A stretch of DNA of 64,000 nt from Monoplex corrugatus (Eukaryota; Mollusca; Gastropoda; Littorinimorpha; Ranellidae). Positions 1 to 11,379 of the stretch are shown in pieces. A program made the position numbers and the translations under genes. Numbering within the stretch: position 1 is the stretch's first letter; every line of letters starts with the position of its first letter. The stretch covers positions 14,814,686 to 14,878,685 of the forward strand of contig JAPXFY010000023.1 in assembly GCA_030674185.1 (NCBI GenBank), written 5' to 3'. The notes beneath the pieces are model-generated. The model had not been told where the DNA came from and made no database searches. It was given only the letters and a program-made list of their open reading frames with translations.

Positions 1-950
1 TTCATGGCGTTATTTGCGGTACATAATAAATTCATATGTTGTTACTTCATGGCTTTATATGCTGATACATAATAAATTCATATGTTGTTACTTCATGGCT
101 TATATGCGTACTAATAAATTCATATGTTGTTACTTCATGGTGTTATTTGCAGTACATAATAAATTCATATGTTGTTACTTCATGGCGTTATTTGCAGTAC
201 TAATAAAGTCATATGTTGTTACTTTCATGGTGTTATTTGCAGTACATAATAAATTCATATGTTGTTACTTCATGGGTTATTTGCAGTACATAATAAATTC
301 ATATGTTGTTACTTCATGGCGTTATTTGCGGTACATAATAAATTCATATGTTGTTACTTCATGGGTTATTTGCAGTACATAATAAATTCACATGTTGTTA
401 CTTCATGGCGTTATTTGCGGTACATAATAAATTCGTATGTTGTTACTTCATGGCTTTATATGTATAAAAATCATAGTTTATTCAGGCTTATATGAATAAT
501 AATCATATGTTGTTACTTCATGGCGTTATTTGCGTACATAATAAATTCATATGTTGTTACTTCATGGTGTTATTTGCAGTACATAATAAATTCACATGTT
601 GTTACTTCATGGCGTTATTTGCAGTACATAATAAATTCATATGTTGTTACTTCATAGTGTTATTTGCGGTACATAATAAATTCATGATATGTTGTTACTT
701 CATGGCGTTATTTGCAGTACATAATAAATTCATATGTTGTTACTTCATAGTGTTATTTGTGGTACATAATAAATTCATATGTTGTTACTTCATGGCGTTA
801 TTTGCGGTACATAATAAATTCATGATATGTTGTTACTTCATGGCGTTATTTGCAGTACATAATAAATTCATGATATGTTGTTACTTCATGGCGGGCGTTA
901 TTTGCAGTACATAATAAATTCATGATATGTTGTTACTTCATGCGCACAAT
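1..950 (+). repeat. 46-bp minisatellite, ~20 copies, in a PA2G4 intron
   Basis: About twenty units of roughly 43-49 bp, built on TTCATATGTTGTTACTTCAT followed by GGCGTTATTTGCAGTACATA. The array runs off the left edge and stops about 70 bp before the first visible PA2G4 exon. Most units contain TTATTTGCAG, which resembles a 3' splice site. Length changes are mostly small indels (for example an extra GA in TTCATGATATG). Open frames across it are by-products of the repeat and I do not call them genes. Confidence 0.95.
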
Positions 951-1021
951 AAATTCATATGTAGTGATGATCACTAATCATTGATGTCATGTTCACTCAC
1001 ATGTCATGTCATGGTTACCAG

Positions 1022-1114
1022 GACAACCAGGTGAAGGGTCGCAAGGCAGACGTCATGATGGCTGCTCATATGGCCATGGAGGCCGCACTGCGTATAGTGA
1101 AACCTGGTAATGAG
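1022..1114 (+). CDS. PA2G4: PA2G4/EBP1 exon (first in window)
   Basis: This exon begins the visible part of a nine-exon gene for proliferation-associated protein 2G4 (EBP1), a catalytically inactive member of the methionine-aminopeptidase (pita-bread) fold that binds ribosomes near the exit tunnel and acts in growth control in nucleus and cytoplasm. It encodes 31 codons in phase 0, including [18 protein letters not shown] and RIVKPGNE, which match the family at about residues 134-160 of the human protein. The 3' splice site is TTACCAG and the donor is GAG|GTCAGT. The start could instead be nine bases downstream, after a second CCAG. The joined nine exons give 258 residues plus stop, the expected length for the C-terminal two thirds. 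The N-terminal exons must lie left of position 1. Confidence 0.93.
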
Positions 1115-1329
1115 GTCAGTAAGCACTTTGCACCATTTGATAGAAAATTATAATAACAATAGTAATGATAATGAGTCGTTCATGTGTTTGTGCTACTCTC
1201 CATAACTTGTGTGGACTCCCTGGGATTACACATTTACGAGATAAGAACAAGATAGAAGCACTGATATCACATATGCATATACACGCAGCATGCGCACGCA
1301 TTTCACTAAATACAAACAGCACCACAATA

Positions 1330-1377
1330 TCATATCACACACACACACACACAACACAACATATACACTATAATATA

Positions 1378-1415
<38 letters not shown>

Positions 1416-1525
1416 ATTATATATATATACAACACAATAATAATTATATATATTTTTATATATATATATATACACACAATACATAATATATATATAAATA
1501 TATGTATATATATATATATATAATG
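1330..1525. repeat. CA/TA dinucleotide microsatellites
   Basis: Compound microsatellite of (CA)n, (TA)n and (TG)n stretches inside a PA2G4 intron. No coding signal. Confidence 0.95.
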
Positions 1526-1849
1526 TGATGGAGCGAGTGGTTAAGGGGGGGGTTAATGATGATTGGTCGCAGCGCCAGGTGAGATGGTGCGAGTGGGTTA
1601 AGGGGTTTGGTGATAGTTGCTTGTGGTGGTCGTTTGAATCCAGAGCAGAAAGGGAAGTCTCTCAATCAAAAGACAAGTCCTCGTTTTGTACTTGACTTTT
1701 ATTATTGAGAAAAAAGACGAGGAAGGAAGACGGGTAAGAAGAACAGGTAAGAAGAAGACAGTGCCTGTAAGACACAAAATAAGTTTCATAAATACACTGA
1801 CAAAGTACACATTTTGTGAACTAACAATGTCAATGCACAAGAATGACTA

Positions 1850-2045
1850 CTACATTATAATAAAACAGGTGTCTACATTTACAAACAAAAGCACTAGCAT
1901 TTGTAAACATGCAACAAATAATTGATAACAAAACGTTGCGTAGGGAACTACTACATTATACCAAAATATGTGGTGTCGATATTTACACTCTAAAGCACTA
2001 GCATTTGTAAACATGGAACAAATAATTGATAACAAAACATTGAGT
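1850..2045 (+). repeat. ~106-bp tandem duplication
   Basis: Two copies of a segment containing AAAGCACTAGCATTTGTAAA then CAACAAATAATTGATAACAA occur at about 1888-1935 and 1992-2040, each preceded by CTACATTATA. No function is visible. Confidence 0.8.
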
Positions 2046-2727
2046 AACCCTTTGATAAGTTGAGGGTAAACTACCATACTGCTTGTTCGATAGCCTTCGA
2101 TAGAGTAGACTTTCAATAATGTACTGGCAAAATAATGCACAGTCATATTAAGCTGTTTGGCCACCATGGGCTGAGTTAGTTGTAACATAACATCTGAGTG
2201 GGCAGCTATTGGACAGTTAATATTCAGTGGTAACGACAAACATAGTATTTGACTGTGGGAGCTGTCGTCACAGTCGGTCTACCTTATTGAATAGCAGTCA
2301 ACACACTTGAGTCATCCATTAAATATTTGCTCCATGTAGTTATGTGTAATTCTGTGCCTAATGCTAGAGATAGTGATGACCAAATAGCACAGCATATTAC
2401 TATTAAGCTATGTCATCAAAGCAACATCCTATAATGATTAGTGGTGCTGAGCAGACAAGGGATACAACAATTGGATCAATTCGCCGAGCACATATTTCAT
2501 CATCTACCATTATGTACACACATATAACATTGTCAAGTATGAAATAGTGCTCCTCTGCACAATAATGCATTGCATCTTGGTAGCTATCAGACAGTTAATA
2601 TTCAGTGGTGATGACATAGTATTTGACAATGAGAACTGTCATCACAAACAGCACTAATCAAATAGCAGTCAGCAGTGTTGAGAGAACAACACACTTGAGT
2701 AATCTATTACCCATTATCTCTATGTGA

Positions 2728-4173
2728 TTAACCCTTTCAGCCCCACAGCCCTGTTGTCCGGTCAGCTGAAAATATTCCTTTCATTCCCGCTGCCCGGACA
2801 TCCGACAGCAGAGATATCCCCCTTTCCTTCCCACGGCCCGGAAGACCAGGCACCGGCTGAACCGTTAGAAACACATACCTTACATTCCCCTGCCACCGTA
2901 TACAGTAGTCTGGCACCGGCCAGTGTTTATCTTACTGTCCTGGGTTTGATTATAACGGGATGCTGTGGTTAGTTTCCCACGGGAATTTTTCCTGTTTGTA
3001 AGACGGCAGAGTTCGTCTTTGTCAGACGCATAGCGTAAGCCAAAGAGAGAAGATGGATAGCGATTCGAGTGAGCGTGGCGAATTTTCCGAAGATGAAATA
3101 GTAGGTGGTGTTGATGGGTTCGATCTGTTAGATTTGACAGAAGAACAGTGGAGGGAAATTGATCAAGCTGTTGCTGATGCACAGGATTCGGACAGTGGTG
3201 ATGAACTGGATGATGAAAGGTTACCACTCTTCTATGTGAAACCTCGTTTCGAATGGACCCAAGGTGTGTTTCAACCATCAGAAACGAAACATACCTTTCG
3301 ACAGCGCCCTGGACCATCGCGTGTGTTAGACACATCGATGTCAGCTATTCAGTATTTCAGTCTGTTTTATTCAGACGAACTTTTTGCAAAAATTTGCAAA
3401 TTTACAAATGTAAATGCGGAAAAAAGAGGAAGACCAGCATGAAGTGCCAGAAATGTGACGTTTATTTGTGTTGTAACCCCCAGAAAAACTGTTTCGTGTT
3501 ATACCACACTGTGGTTGATTACAGCCACTAACTTACCTGTGCAGTGGGGGTGACATGGTGACAGTGACAGTGACAAACTGCTTGGCATTTCATTGGACAC
3601 ATGTCAGATTATTTTTTTATTCCCATGGAACATTTAGCTAGTGCTGTAGTTTGTGTGTACATAGATATATCAATACTGAATGTGTGTGACTGAAGCTGTA
3701 CCATAAGGACAAATTTGACAGTTTGTGAATACTAGTGATGAGGACAATGGGACACTGACGCATTGCCATACAAGGGGGAATATACATGTACATGCTGCTC
3801 CGACATTTCACAGAACAAGTAAAGGTAGGCAACGCCATATCTGTTTTTCTGTTCATATTTTGTTTTGTTTTGTCCGTCATGTGTGTAATTTATGGTCCAC
3901 ATCTTACCTGTCTCACACCTGCATGTCACCGAATGTGTCGCACCCCTCTTTTGAATATGACAGACATATAATACATTCATTCCTGAACACATTCATATAT
4001 AGTTTTATGTACATGCAAGCCATAACTCGTCTGCTATATCCATTCGCATGAAGTCACTGTACAGTTCAGTATAGATCGTCCCAGAAACCTGGGAATGAAG
4101 GGTTTTCTACAGTTTGGAAAAGAGGGAAAGAGAGGATAACTAAGGACTAGAAATAAGGGGCCGAAAGGGTTAA
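2728..4173 (+). mobile_element. Internally deleted piggyBac-family transposon
   Basis: A 1446-bp element bounded by TTAA at both ends with inverted termini TTAACCCTTTCAGCCCC (left) and, as reverse complement, TTAACCCTTTCGGCCCC (right). TTAA targets and CCCTTT termini are typical of piggyBac. It carries only the two ends of a transposase gene. The acidic N-terminus is at 3053-3415 and the C-terminal cysteine-rich finger is at about 3415-3528. The catalytic DDD core is missing, so it is non-autonomous. Confidence 0.85.
3053..3531 (+). pseudogene. piggyBac transposase remnant, catalytic core deleted
   Basis: From ATG 3053 the frame gives MDSDSSERGEFSEDEIVGG, an acidic leader, then FEWTQGVFQPSETKHTFRQR, GPSRV and IQYFSLFYSDELFAKICKFT. 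This is the usual piggyBac N-terminal region (GPS..., ..YF.LFF.DEL...I...TN). A different frame then supplies CKCGKKRKTSMKCQKCDVYL and CCNPQKNCFVLYHT, the C-terminal C-x2-C...C..H finger that recognises the element ends. The ~350 residues between, which carry the catalytic aspartates, are absent, and the join is out of frame near 3415. The frame ends at a TAA around 3529. It is not expected to transpose. Confidence 0.82.
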
Positions 4174-4425
4174 GTATAATTCTAGATTAAGTGCTAGAGG
4201 CAATGATAACAAAATAGTATAGCATATTAGTTATTACTATTAAACCATGTCATCAAAACAACTCTCTATACATGATTATCAGTGGTGCTGATCAGCTAAG
4301 GGATACACTAAACAGATCAATTAGCTGAGCACGTGTTTCATCAGTCATCATGTCAGTATGTGAATACAACCTTGTCAAGTATAAAATACTCTTCCTCTGC
4401 ACAGCAGTGCATCGCATCTTTGCTT

Positions 4426-5940
4426 TTGGCAGAATATGGTTGTCAATAGTCCTACAATAGCCACATGAAAATAGGGGCTAAATCTATAGTCGTTATTACA
4501 TTTAAACCTCAGTCCCATCTTTACAATGGTGGCCGCCACGCTAAGTGCTGCAGATCTTGTGAGATAGCACATCGTTTAGATCAAAACATACTTTCTCGCT
4601 GTGCGAATTCTGCAAATCTAGCGTGGTACTCAATAGACTCGAGCTAGAATCTAAAGAAATAAGAGGCACTAAAGTCTAAGCTTACTGAATGACAATGAAT
4701 GATAAAGTGATAAAAATCCAGAACTTACTACAGTAACGCCGTGAAGTTGATCACCTGCTGTGAGACTAAGAGTGGTGGCAGGAAAGGGCACCTCTGGTGA
4801 GACTGAGAGTGGTGGTGGAAAAGCACACGCTATGATGCGCCTTGTTAATTTGTACTCTGGGAACAGAGCATGATGGTCATATTTTCAAATATCAAACCTT
4901 TCAGATGGCAAGGTCTGATTGGTTGTTCTCACCTAATTAATCAATCAACCAGATGCCAAGGTCTGATTGGTTGTTCTCACCTAATTAATAAATCAACACT
5001 TAGTGTGTAGTTTTAACGCAGCGCGTCAGTACACACAAGTGAGACGCTGGTCATTGACAGTTTCGCGAGTGGCTATTGCAACACCCCTGCGGTCATTGTC
5101 TGAGTGTTCCCGCCGGCAATTACACGGCGATTGTTTTACAATGCTAAACTAAAGCCAGCATAAATTAGTGACGGCCCCCTCTACGTTCTGTAAAACTACA
5201 ACGTAATACTGACTGGAGATGACGACAAAATCTTGTCGTAGGCCTGCTTTAGAGTACATGTACACATTGTAGATCTGCTCATTGTTTAGCAGTGTGTTAT
5301 CTACAATGTATATGCGTCATGTACTGGTTAGATCTTTGGAATGCATAGCTATGGATAGTACAGAGGCTGTGAAATACCAGTATAATTAGGCCAAGAGAAT
5401 GCAAGGCGTTTTTGATCTAGGCAAGCACGCTACACGGTGTTGCCTTTGAGCATTGTAGGTAAATGGGAAAGATCGTAACAGAGCAAGGCACTCTGTTACA
5501 TATACATGTATATATATGTATATGTGTGTGTTCATTATTTCTTTTAACATCTGTTCACATAAGTGCTTTTAGACGATGTTTGTGTGTGTGCGTGCATGTG
5601 TGTGTATGTGTGCGTGCGTGTGTGTAGACACATACATACAGTCTGTGCGGTTGTCTGCTTAGGCTTCAAATGAATAAGGTTTGGTGTAGTGACAGACTGG
5701 CTTGATAAGATGGATTAGGGACAAAAGGATGAACAGAATGGATAATCTGCAAATACTTTAAATTCATATACAGAATTCCATCCCCCCCTCCTCTCTTTCT
5801 CTATTTTCATACACCTATCCATCTTCCTACCAATGTCCCACCTCTTCTCCATCTTCTTCTCTTCCTTCTCTTTCACTCACTCACGGTGTCTGTTTACTGT
5901 TTTGTGTAAATGATTAAAATGTATTTGATCTTATTTCCTG
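4426..5940. other. Intron sequence without recognised genes
   Basis: Intronic. It holds a short direct repeat (GCCAAGGTCTGATTGGTTGT preceded by CCAGAT or CAGATGG, at about 4900-4985) and a TG-rich tract near 5520-5630. A pyrimidine-rich run at 5785-5880 leads towards the exon acceptor at 5943. I see no coding evidence. Confidence 0.6.
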
Positions 5941-5943
5941 CAG

Positions 5944-6007
5944 AATGACCAAGTCACAGACTGTGTACAGAAAATAGCAGAGGCCTATAAATGTAGACCT
6001 GTGGAAG
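5944..6007 (+). CDS. PA2G4: PA2G4 exon 2 of window
   Basis: A 64-base exon after a clear TTATTTCCTGCAG acceptor, ending GAAG|GTAATT in phase 1. It reads NDQVTDCVQKIAEAYKCRPV, continuing directly from ...KPGNE of the previous exon and matching the pita-bread domain of PA2G4. The intron before it is 4.8 kb and carries the piggyBac derivative and its duplicated host sequence. Confidence 0.95.
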
Positions 6008-6579
6008 GTAATTGATGACTGCTTGTGTGTGTGTGTTTCCTCTTGATTTTAACCCTAATGTTGCCAGCGTTGCCTTTTGCTGCCAGACTCTCAGAGCACC
6101 GATGTCATCAAAGGGAAACAAATCAATGTCTGTTATCCGCTTCCAACTGCTCTTTGTGTATAATAGGCCATATTTCTTACACATCACAGGGTAATCCACA
6201 GCTGTTCACAGTTGTCATTGCTCATAATTAAAATGTTAAATCATTTGAGTCAGCATGTGTAGTTTTCTTGTTTTTTTTTTTTTTTTTAAATCAGCTGGTA
6301 CCACGAACTCTTGCACTCTAAATTCACTTGAGGTAAAAGAATCAGAAAGTGTAGTTTAATAGTTGTGTGTGCGATACTTGAAGTAATTGTATGTAGAAGT
6401 GACTGAAAAGTTTTTAAAAACTAAAAAAAAAAAACCAACCCCCAAACTTATATCACTAGTGTTATAGGCAATTAAAGTTCCAACACATGTCTTTTGCCAA
6501 TTTCCATCTTACGTCTAGGTTTTCTGTCTTGTTCATACCTGATGACTTTGATTAATGAAACACAATGATGTGTGGACAG

Positions 6580-6658
6580 ATATGCTGTCTCAACAGATGG
6601 AGAAGGACATCATAGATGGAGAGAAAGCCTTCATTCTGAACCCTTCAGAAGCACAGAG
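6580..6658 (+). CDS. PA2G4: PA2G4 exon 3 of window
   Basis: A 79-base exon reading (D)MLSQQMEKDIIDGEKAF then ILNPSEAQR. It is bounded by GGACAG and AG|GTTTGT and joins its neighbours in phases 1 and 2. The DGEK and NP motifs align with the human IDGEK...NPTDQQ segment. Family members usually have Gly where the phase-1 junction here gives Asp. Confidence 0.95.
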
Positions 6659-7069
6659 GTTTGTGTCTTTTTTGTTGTTGCTGTTGTTGTTTTTCAAAGT
6701 GTTTCAGTTATTCTTGCTTGCATATATTTTGTTTTGCTCATAGTGTGCTGTACAGTCTTCAGACTATTGTCTTCATTGGGCATGTGTGCTGGGTGTTTTC
6801 ATGTTTCCATAAGCCACCAGAAGCTGACATAACTTTCAGGATCTTTAACATACGTATTTATTCTCAGTGTGTGTATATACCCATGAAGGGGGGTTTAACC
6901 ACAAACAGGTCTGCGCACATGTTGACCCAGGAGATGACAAAACTCTCCACTATTCACCCACCATTCAGGATTGAACTCAGGCCTTCCAGGTGGAAGCGTG
7001 ATAGCTTACCCATCTGACTATCCCACTCATTATTGGGCAGTTGATTATGATGATAGTAATGATAGTGAA

Positions 7070-7215
7070 ACACAAAAAAAGGAAAAAATATTGGACGGAC
7101 ATGCAGGGTGGCTGAGGACAGAGAGGAAGACGTGCTTGCGGCAACAAGGGATAGATACATATGGGGAGCCATGATCGCCAGCGCCATGCAGCAGGGCACA
7201 TGATGATGATGAATG
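7070..7215 (+). mobile_element. LINE 3'-end fragment with (GAT)n tail
   Basis: Reads like the C-terminal end of an endonuclease/reverse-transcriptase LINE (GW..TERKTCLRQQGIDTYG, then ..IASAMQQGT-stop) followed by ATGATGATGA. The same end occurs at 38430-38565, 46620-47235 and, inverted, at 47420-47880. Confidence 0.7.
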
Positions 7216-7229
7216 ATAGTGATGATATT

Positions 7230-7440
7230 GTTGCTTAAAACTGAGCTGACTGCACAGAGCATATCATGGGTATAACCTCACTGGAGAAGAAAAGAGGTAC
7301 ACTTGTCAATGTGTTCACGCTTATAATCGAAGGATATGCCCCTAGTGTTGACCACTACGCCCAGTTTATCACCAGAGGATTTATCCCAAAATTTCAGTGA
7401 CGAAAATCCTCTGTGGCAGACATGGTTACAGGCATACGTA
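7230..7440 (-). mobile_element. Dispersed repeat R, partial copy
   Basis: Contains the family hallmark around ATATGCCCCTAGTGTTGACC (7333-7352), then TTTATCACCAGAGGATTT. It matches the better-preserved copies at 29430-29995, 45240-45780, 47240-49350, 58870-59420 and 60170-60400. It is diverged and truncated. Confidence 0.6.
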
Positions 7441-7599
7441 CATGTCAAAACAGCCCTGTAGTAGACATGGCGTAAGCAGGGAAGATGTTAAAGTGCGTGG
7501 AGCACATTACAGTGTCTGAGTGATGAATTTCTGCATAGAGAATTGAGGATCAAAATTAACACCAAGGTTCTTGGCTGAATCAGACTGCAATAGAGTTGT

Positions 7600-7842
7600 C
7601 ACCTATTTGAAGACAACAATTTTATTTACAGTGGAAAGCTCGTACTTTGTGCCAATAAGCATTGTTTCAGTTTTATCTCCATTCAGCTGTAGCTTATTCT
7701 GTATCATCCAGTTCTGAATCTCAACATAACAGTCAGAGGCTCCAGAAAGAAGAGTTGACAGATTTTCAGGAGATGCACCATTGTAGAGCTGGGAGTCGTC
7801 AGCATGGAAACAATATTTGATGTTGTGCTGACTGATGTGCAC
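7600..7842 (-). pseudogene. Non-LTR reverse-transcriptase fragment
   Basis: On the minus strand this reads YCFHADDSQLYNGASPENL followed by IQNWMIQNKLQLNGDKTETM and LIGTKYE. These are the reverse-transcriptase catalytic box (F/YADDTQL, here HADDSQL) and the following NKLQLN..KTE.ML block, as in the intact LINE at 54.3-58.4 kb. Only about 80 residues survive. Confidence 0.8.
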
Positions 7843-8262
7843 TGGACTCTGAGAAAAACTGATTGCAGAAGAATTGAGGCAGCAGAGATGTGCTTTTATT
7901 GGAGACTACTATGTGTCAAATGGACAGACAGAAGAACTAGTGAAAATGTCATGGAAGAACTTGATACCACCAGAAAACTATTAGCAGACATCAACAAGAG
8001 AAGACTAAAATATGTTGGCTATGTGTCATGCAACAAGATCATGGACCTCATTGCAGCCATCTTTCATGGAAAAACAGTGGCAAAAAGGAAGAAAGCTAGA
8101 CCTCAAATCCCATACATCGAGAACATAATCAACATCAGTGGCCTTAATATTCAAGAAATTGACCACAAAAGTCAAGACAGAGCGGCCTGGAGGGAAATGG
8201 TGGTGTTCAGGTGTGCAGGGGCCTACATGTACACTGAACCTGGTGATGTTGACAGGTGAGAC
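7804..8262 (+). pseudogene. LINE reverse-transcriptase C-terminal fragment
   Basis: Encodes CRRIEAAEMCFYWRLLCVKW then TSENVMEEL, RRLKYVGYV and a C-terminal DHKSQDRAAWREMVVF...DR-stop. This is the conserved C-terminus of RTE/CR1-type endonuclease-reverse transcriptases (R+..AEM.+.RR+L.+.W, GHV.R, DR..WR). It ends in GACAGGTGAGACAG, the same kind of tail as the insertion at 24317-24542, so the two are probably related. Confidence 0.75.
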
Positions 8263-8394
8263 AGATGAAGCTGACTGATGATGCATGACAAAGGCACATA
8301 GCTGAAAAATACCACCTGTCTTGTTTTGTGTTTTAAACAACCTTTCTTTTTCTATTTTACAGGTGTGTTTGGGGATCTGTTGATTGAACAGTGA

Positions 8395-8605
8395 TGGTCA
8401 TTTGATTTGATTGTATGTGTGTGTAGTTGTGTAGTGTGTGTGTTGTGCATGTGTGTGTATGATGGTTGTGTGGTGTGTTGTGTCGCATGTGTGTGTGTGT
8501 CATGCATGCATGTAGTGGTTGTGTGTGTGTGTCTGCATGACATGTAGTGTGTGTTGTGTGCAGTAGCATATGTGTGTGTGTGTGTGCATATGTGTGTGTG
8601 TGTGC
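8395..8605 (+). repeat. TG-rich microsatellite before exon 4
   Basis: Imperfect (TG)n with TGCATG interruptions leading into the exon 4 acceptor. TG tracts also precede exons 6, 7 and 9 of the window and may serve as their pyrimidine-poor upstream context. Confidence 0.9.
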
Positions 8606-8607
8606 AG

Positions 8608-8686
8608 GAAAGAGATGGAGAAATGTGAGTTTGAAGTGTATGATGTGTACGCCATTGACATTTTCATCAGCACTGGCGAAGGAAAG
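8608..8686 (+). CDS. PA2G4: PA2G4 exon 4 of window
   Basis: A 79-base exon after a (TG)n tract ending TGTGCAG. It reads KEMEKC then EFEVYDVYAIDIFISTGEGK and ends GGAAAG|GTAATG in phase 0. This is the conserved EFEV.EVYA.D...S.GEGK block of the family. A 37-bp tandem array starts about 45 bases after the donor, and each of its units contains a donor-like GGACAG|GTAATA. Confidence 0.96.
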
Positions 8687-8729
8687 GTAATGTTGATAGT
8701 TATGATGAAGACACATTTGTAGAGGACAG

Positions 8730-9700
8730 GTAATAGTTAGAATGGTAACTTATATGTAGAGGACAGGTAATAGTTAGAATGGTAACTTATATGTAGAGGA
8801 CAGTAATAGTTAGAATGGTAACTTATATGTAGAGGAAAGTAATAGTTAGAATGGTAACTTATATGTAAGGACAGGTAATAGTTAGAATGGTAACTTATAT
8901 GTAGAGGACAAGTAATAGTTAGAATGGTAACTTAATGTAGAGGACAAGTAATAGTTAGAATGGTAACTTATATGTAGAGGACAGGTAATAGTTAGAATGG
9001 TAACTTATATGTAGAGGACAGGTAATAGTTAGAATGGTAACTTATATGTAGAGGACAGTAATAGTTAGAATGGTAACTTATATGTAGAGGACAGGTAATA
9101 GTTAGAATGGTAACTTATATGTAGAGGACAGGTAATAGTTAGAATGGTAACTTATATGTAGAGGACAAGTAATAGTTAGAATGGTAACTTATATGTAGAG
9201 GACAGGTAATATTAGAATGGTAACTTATATGTAAGGACAGGTAATATTAGAATGGTAACTTATATGTAGAGGACAGTAATAGTTAGAATAGTAACTTATA
9301 TGTAAGGACAGGTAATAGTTAGAATGGTAACTTATATGTAAGGACAGGTAATAGTTAGAATGGTAACTTATATATGTAGAGGACAGTAATAGTTAGAATG
9401 GTAACTTATATGTAAGGACAGGTAATAGTTAGAATGGTAACTTATATGTAAGGACAGGTAATAGTTAGAATGGTAACTTATATATGTAAGGACAGGTAAT
9501 AGTTAGAATGGTAACTTTATGTAGAGGACAGTAATAGTTAGAATAGTAACTTATATGTAGAGGACGGTAATAGTTAGAATGGTAACTTATATATGTAGAG
9601 GACAGGTAATAGTTAGAAGGTAACTTATAGTAGAGGACAGTATAGTTAGAATGTAACTTATATGTAAGGACAGTAATAGTTAGAATGGTAACTTATATGC
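8730..9700 (+). repeat. PA2G4: 37-bp minisatellite next to PA2G4 exon 4 donor
   Basis: About 26 units of 34-37 bp: GTAGAGGACAGGTAATAGTT then AGAATGGTAACTTATAT. The array starts some 45 bases after the exon 4 donor. Exon plus intron read GGAAAG|GTAATGTTGATAGTTA; each unit reads GGACAG|GTAATAGTTA. The unit is therefore probably a diverged copy of the donor region, and every unit carries a plausible 5' splice site. Variant units lose single bases at AGAGG/AGG. Confidence 0.93.
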
Positions 9701-9714
9701 AGGCTGTTAGAGTC

Positions 9715-11370
9715 AGCGATTTCGCGAAATCCGCGAATACATGATCCCATTTCAGGGAAAGTCAAAGTGCTTCCGCGAAAGAAAAAAAAAAGCAAAAAAA
9801 AAAAAAAAAAAAAAACCAAGTTCTGTAAGGGAATAGTATAGAGAGCTCTCTTAAGTTGAACCTGCAGTACGCCTTGACATTAAGAATTATTGCATGAATA
9901 CAAAAAATGTGTTAGAATGACTTCTAAAACCATGCTATATATGTCATGTGGTTTCAGAAAGTTACTCTAAACACAAATTGATCCATTGATTTTAATTTTT
10001 GTGACAAAAATACCATTTGCTGCCAGGATAGCCTCTGATGGCTTCAAATTCTATTTTCATTTTCGGAGGGCTCGCCCCTCACCCCCGGGCATGCCCTGGA
10101 CCCACCGGCTGGGCCGGACCCGGCCAATTTCAGGAAACAGATTTACACTCAGCCCTGCTTATTTAAAGACACATCCTGAAAAGGTCAAGTTGGTGTGCTG
10201 TAAGTTTGAATATACAGAAATATGAACCACACACAGAACATAACTAAGTGATAATGGGTCTTGTCTTTTCTCTTCAGACAGCAGATAGACAGAGAGATCC
10301 ACGCATGCATACACGCACACACAAACACACACAACACAAACATCACTCACACCACACACACGCCCCACACACACTCACTCACTCTCAATAATACATGTAG
10401 CAGTTACATGTTATATGTAGAATGACTACATCAAAACCTGCATGATTACAGTCTGTACCAATGGTCACCTACCTGATATCTAACAAAAGGGATAAGAAGG
10501 CAGTGTACCATTCTGGAGGTAAATCCTGGACATTCTCATCTGTTCATTTGTACCATCATAGTGTTACAGGGACAATGTCTGACACATGATCACCATAATC
10601 ATGCCTTGTTGCCCAGTTCTTTCAGCAATCCTGAAAAGGCTTCCTGTTATGTACTTTAGAGTGACAAAATTTGAATGTCAAGAAATTGCCAGTACAAGTT
10701 TCCTTGCACGGTTAGATAATCTCAGGGCTTAAAATGTTCCGTGTCTGGGCGGAATTCCGCGATTTCGGTTTGTCTAAAAAAAAAGAAGAAGAAGAAAACC
10801 GAAAGGAGCAAAGCATCCGAGATCGGCTTGCAAGCGTCATAGCAACGGCACGCAAGTTATGGCCCCTGATTTGCCCCCGGACCCCCCTAGTTTCAGTGTT
10901 TTTTTCCTCCTCCTGTTTTAAGCCTGAATCTGGATATGTCCATGCCACACACGACAGCGGCTTTGCCACTGTTCAGATATGAATGTCTGTGTCAGATAAC
11001 AGGGTCCAGGACATGTTTGCATCTTTGCACACTGTTCACTAATGAAAGAACCTGTTTGTTGCCTGGAAGAACAGTGTTGTGGCAACAAAAAGGACTTTGA
11101 GCTTAGAATGCCCTTCCACTGGACCACTAGACTGTACAGCCGTGCTGGGATACATTAGAAAAACTTAAAAGTTTTTGGATTTTAGACGTCCTTGTTAAAG
11201 AAATGGTGGATGGGTCATCCCTAGATGGGCGGAAGGGTTGCATGGAATTTATTTCATTAGACTTACCTTACAAGCAGAAAAGTATGTAACTGAAACTAAT
11301 TGAAGACTGAGAGGAGAAGGATATAGATGTTGAAAGTTGAATATGTTTAAGACATGTTCTCTGATGTGTT
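9715..11370. other. Intron sequence; A-rich tract and repeat remnants
   Basis: Contains an A-rich run (9780-9815), an unplaced segment with CGATTTCGCGAAATCCGCGA (9718-9737), a CA tract (10305-10380) and the small inverted-end element at 10723-10926. No coding signal. Confidence 0.55.
10723..10926. mobile_element. Possible hAT-like MITE
   Basis: A 204-bp segment starting CAGGGCTTAAAA and ending TTTTAAGCCTG, i.e. imperfect inverted termini of the CAGG type. It includes GGCGGAATTCCGCGATTTCG and an (A)n(GAA)n run like the left end of the hAT element at 24956. No convincing 8-bp target duplication. Confidence 0.35.
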
Positions 11371-11379
11371 GTGTTTCAG

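Larger units (their letters stand above)
2195..4425 (+). repeat. ~380-bp direct duplication, second copy split by piggyBac
   Basis: The block at about 2200-2575 (GGACAGTTAATATTCAGTGG ... CTCCTCTGCACAATAATGCA) recurs as 2580-2727 plus 4174-4425. The second copy is interrupted exactly at a TTAA by the piggyBac-type element. Removing that element restores collinearity (TCTATGTGAT|TAAGTATAATTC against CATGTAGTTATGTGTAATTC), so the duplication came before the insertion. Confidence 0.85.

Noticed and set aside
1165..2239. Several 60-130-codon open frames on both strands
   Set aside because: They cover AT/CA microsatellites and intron sequence, show no domains, and conflict with the PA2G4 intron.
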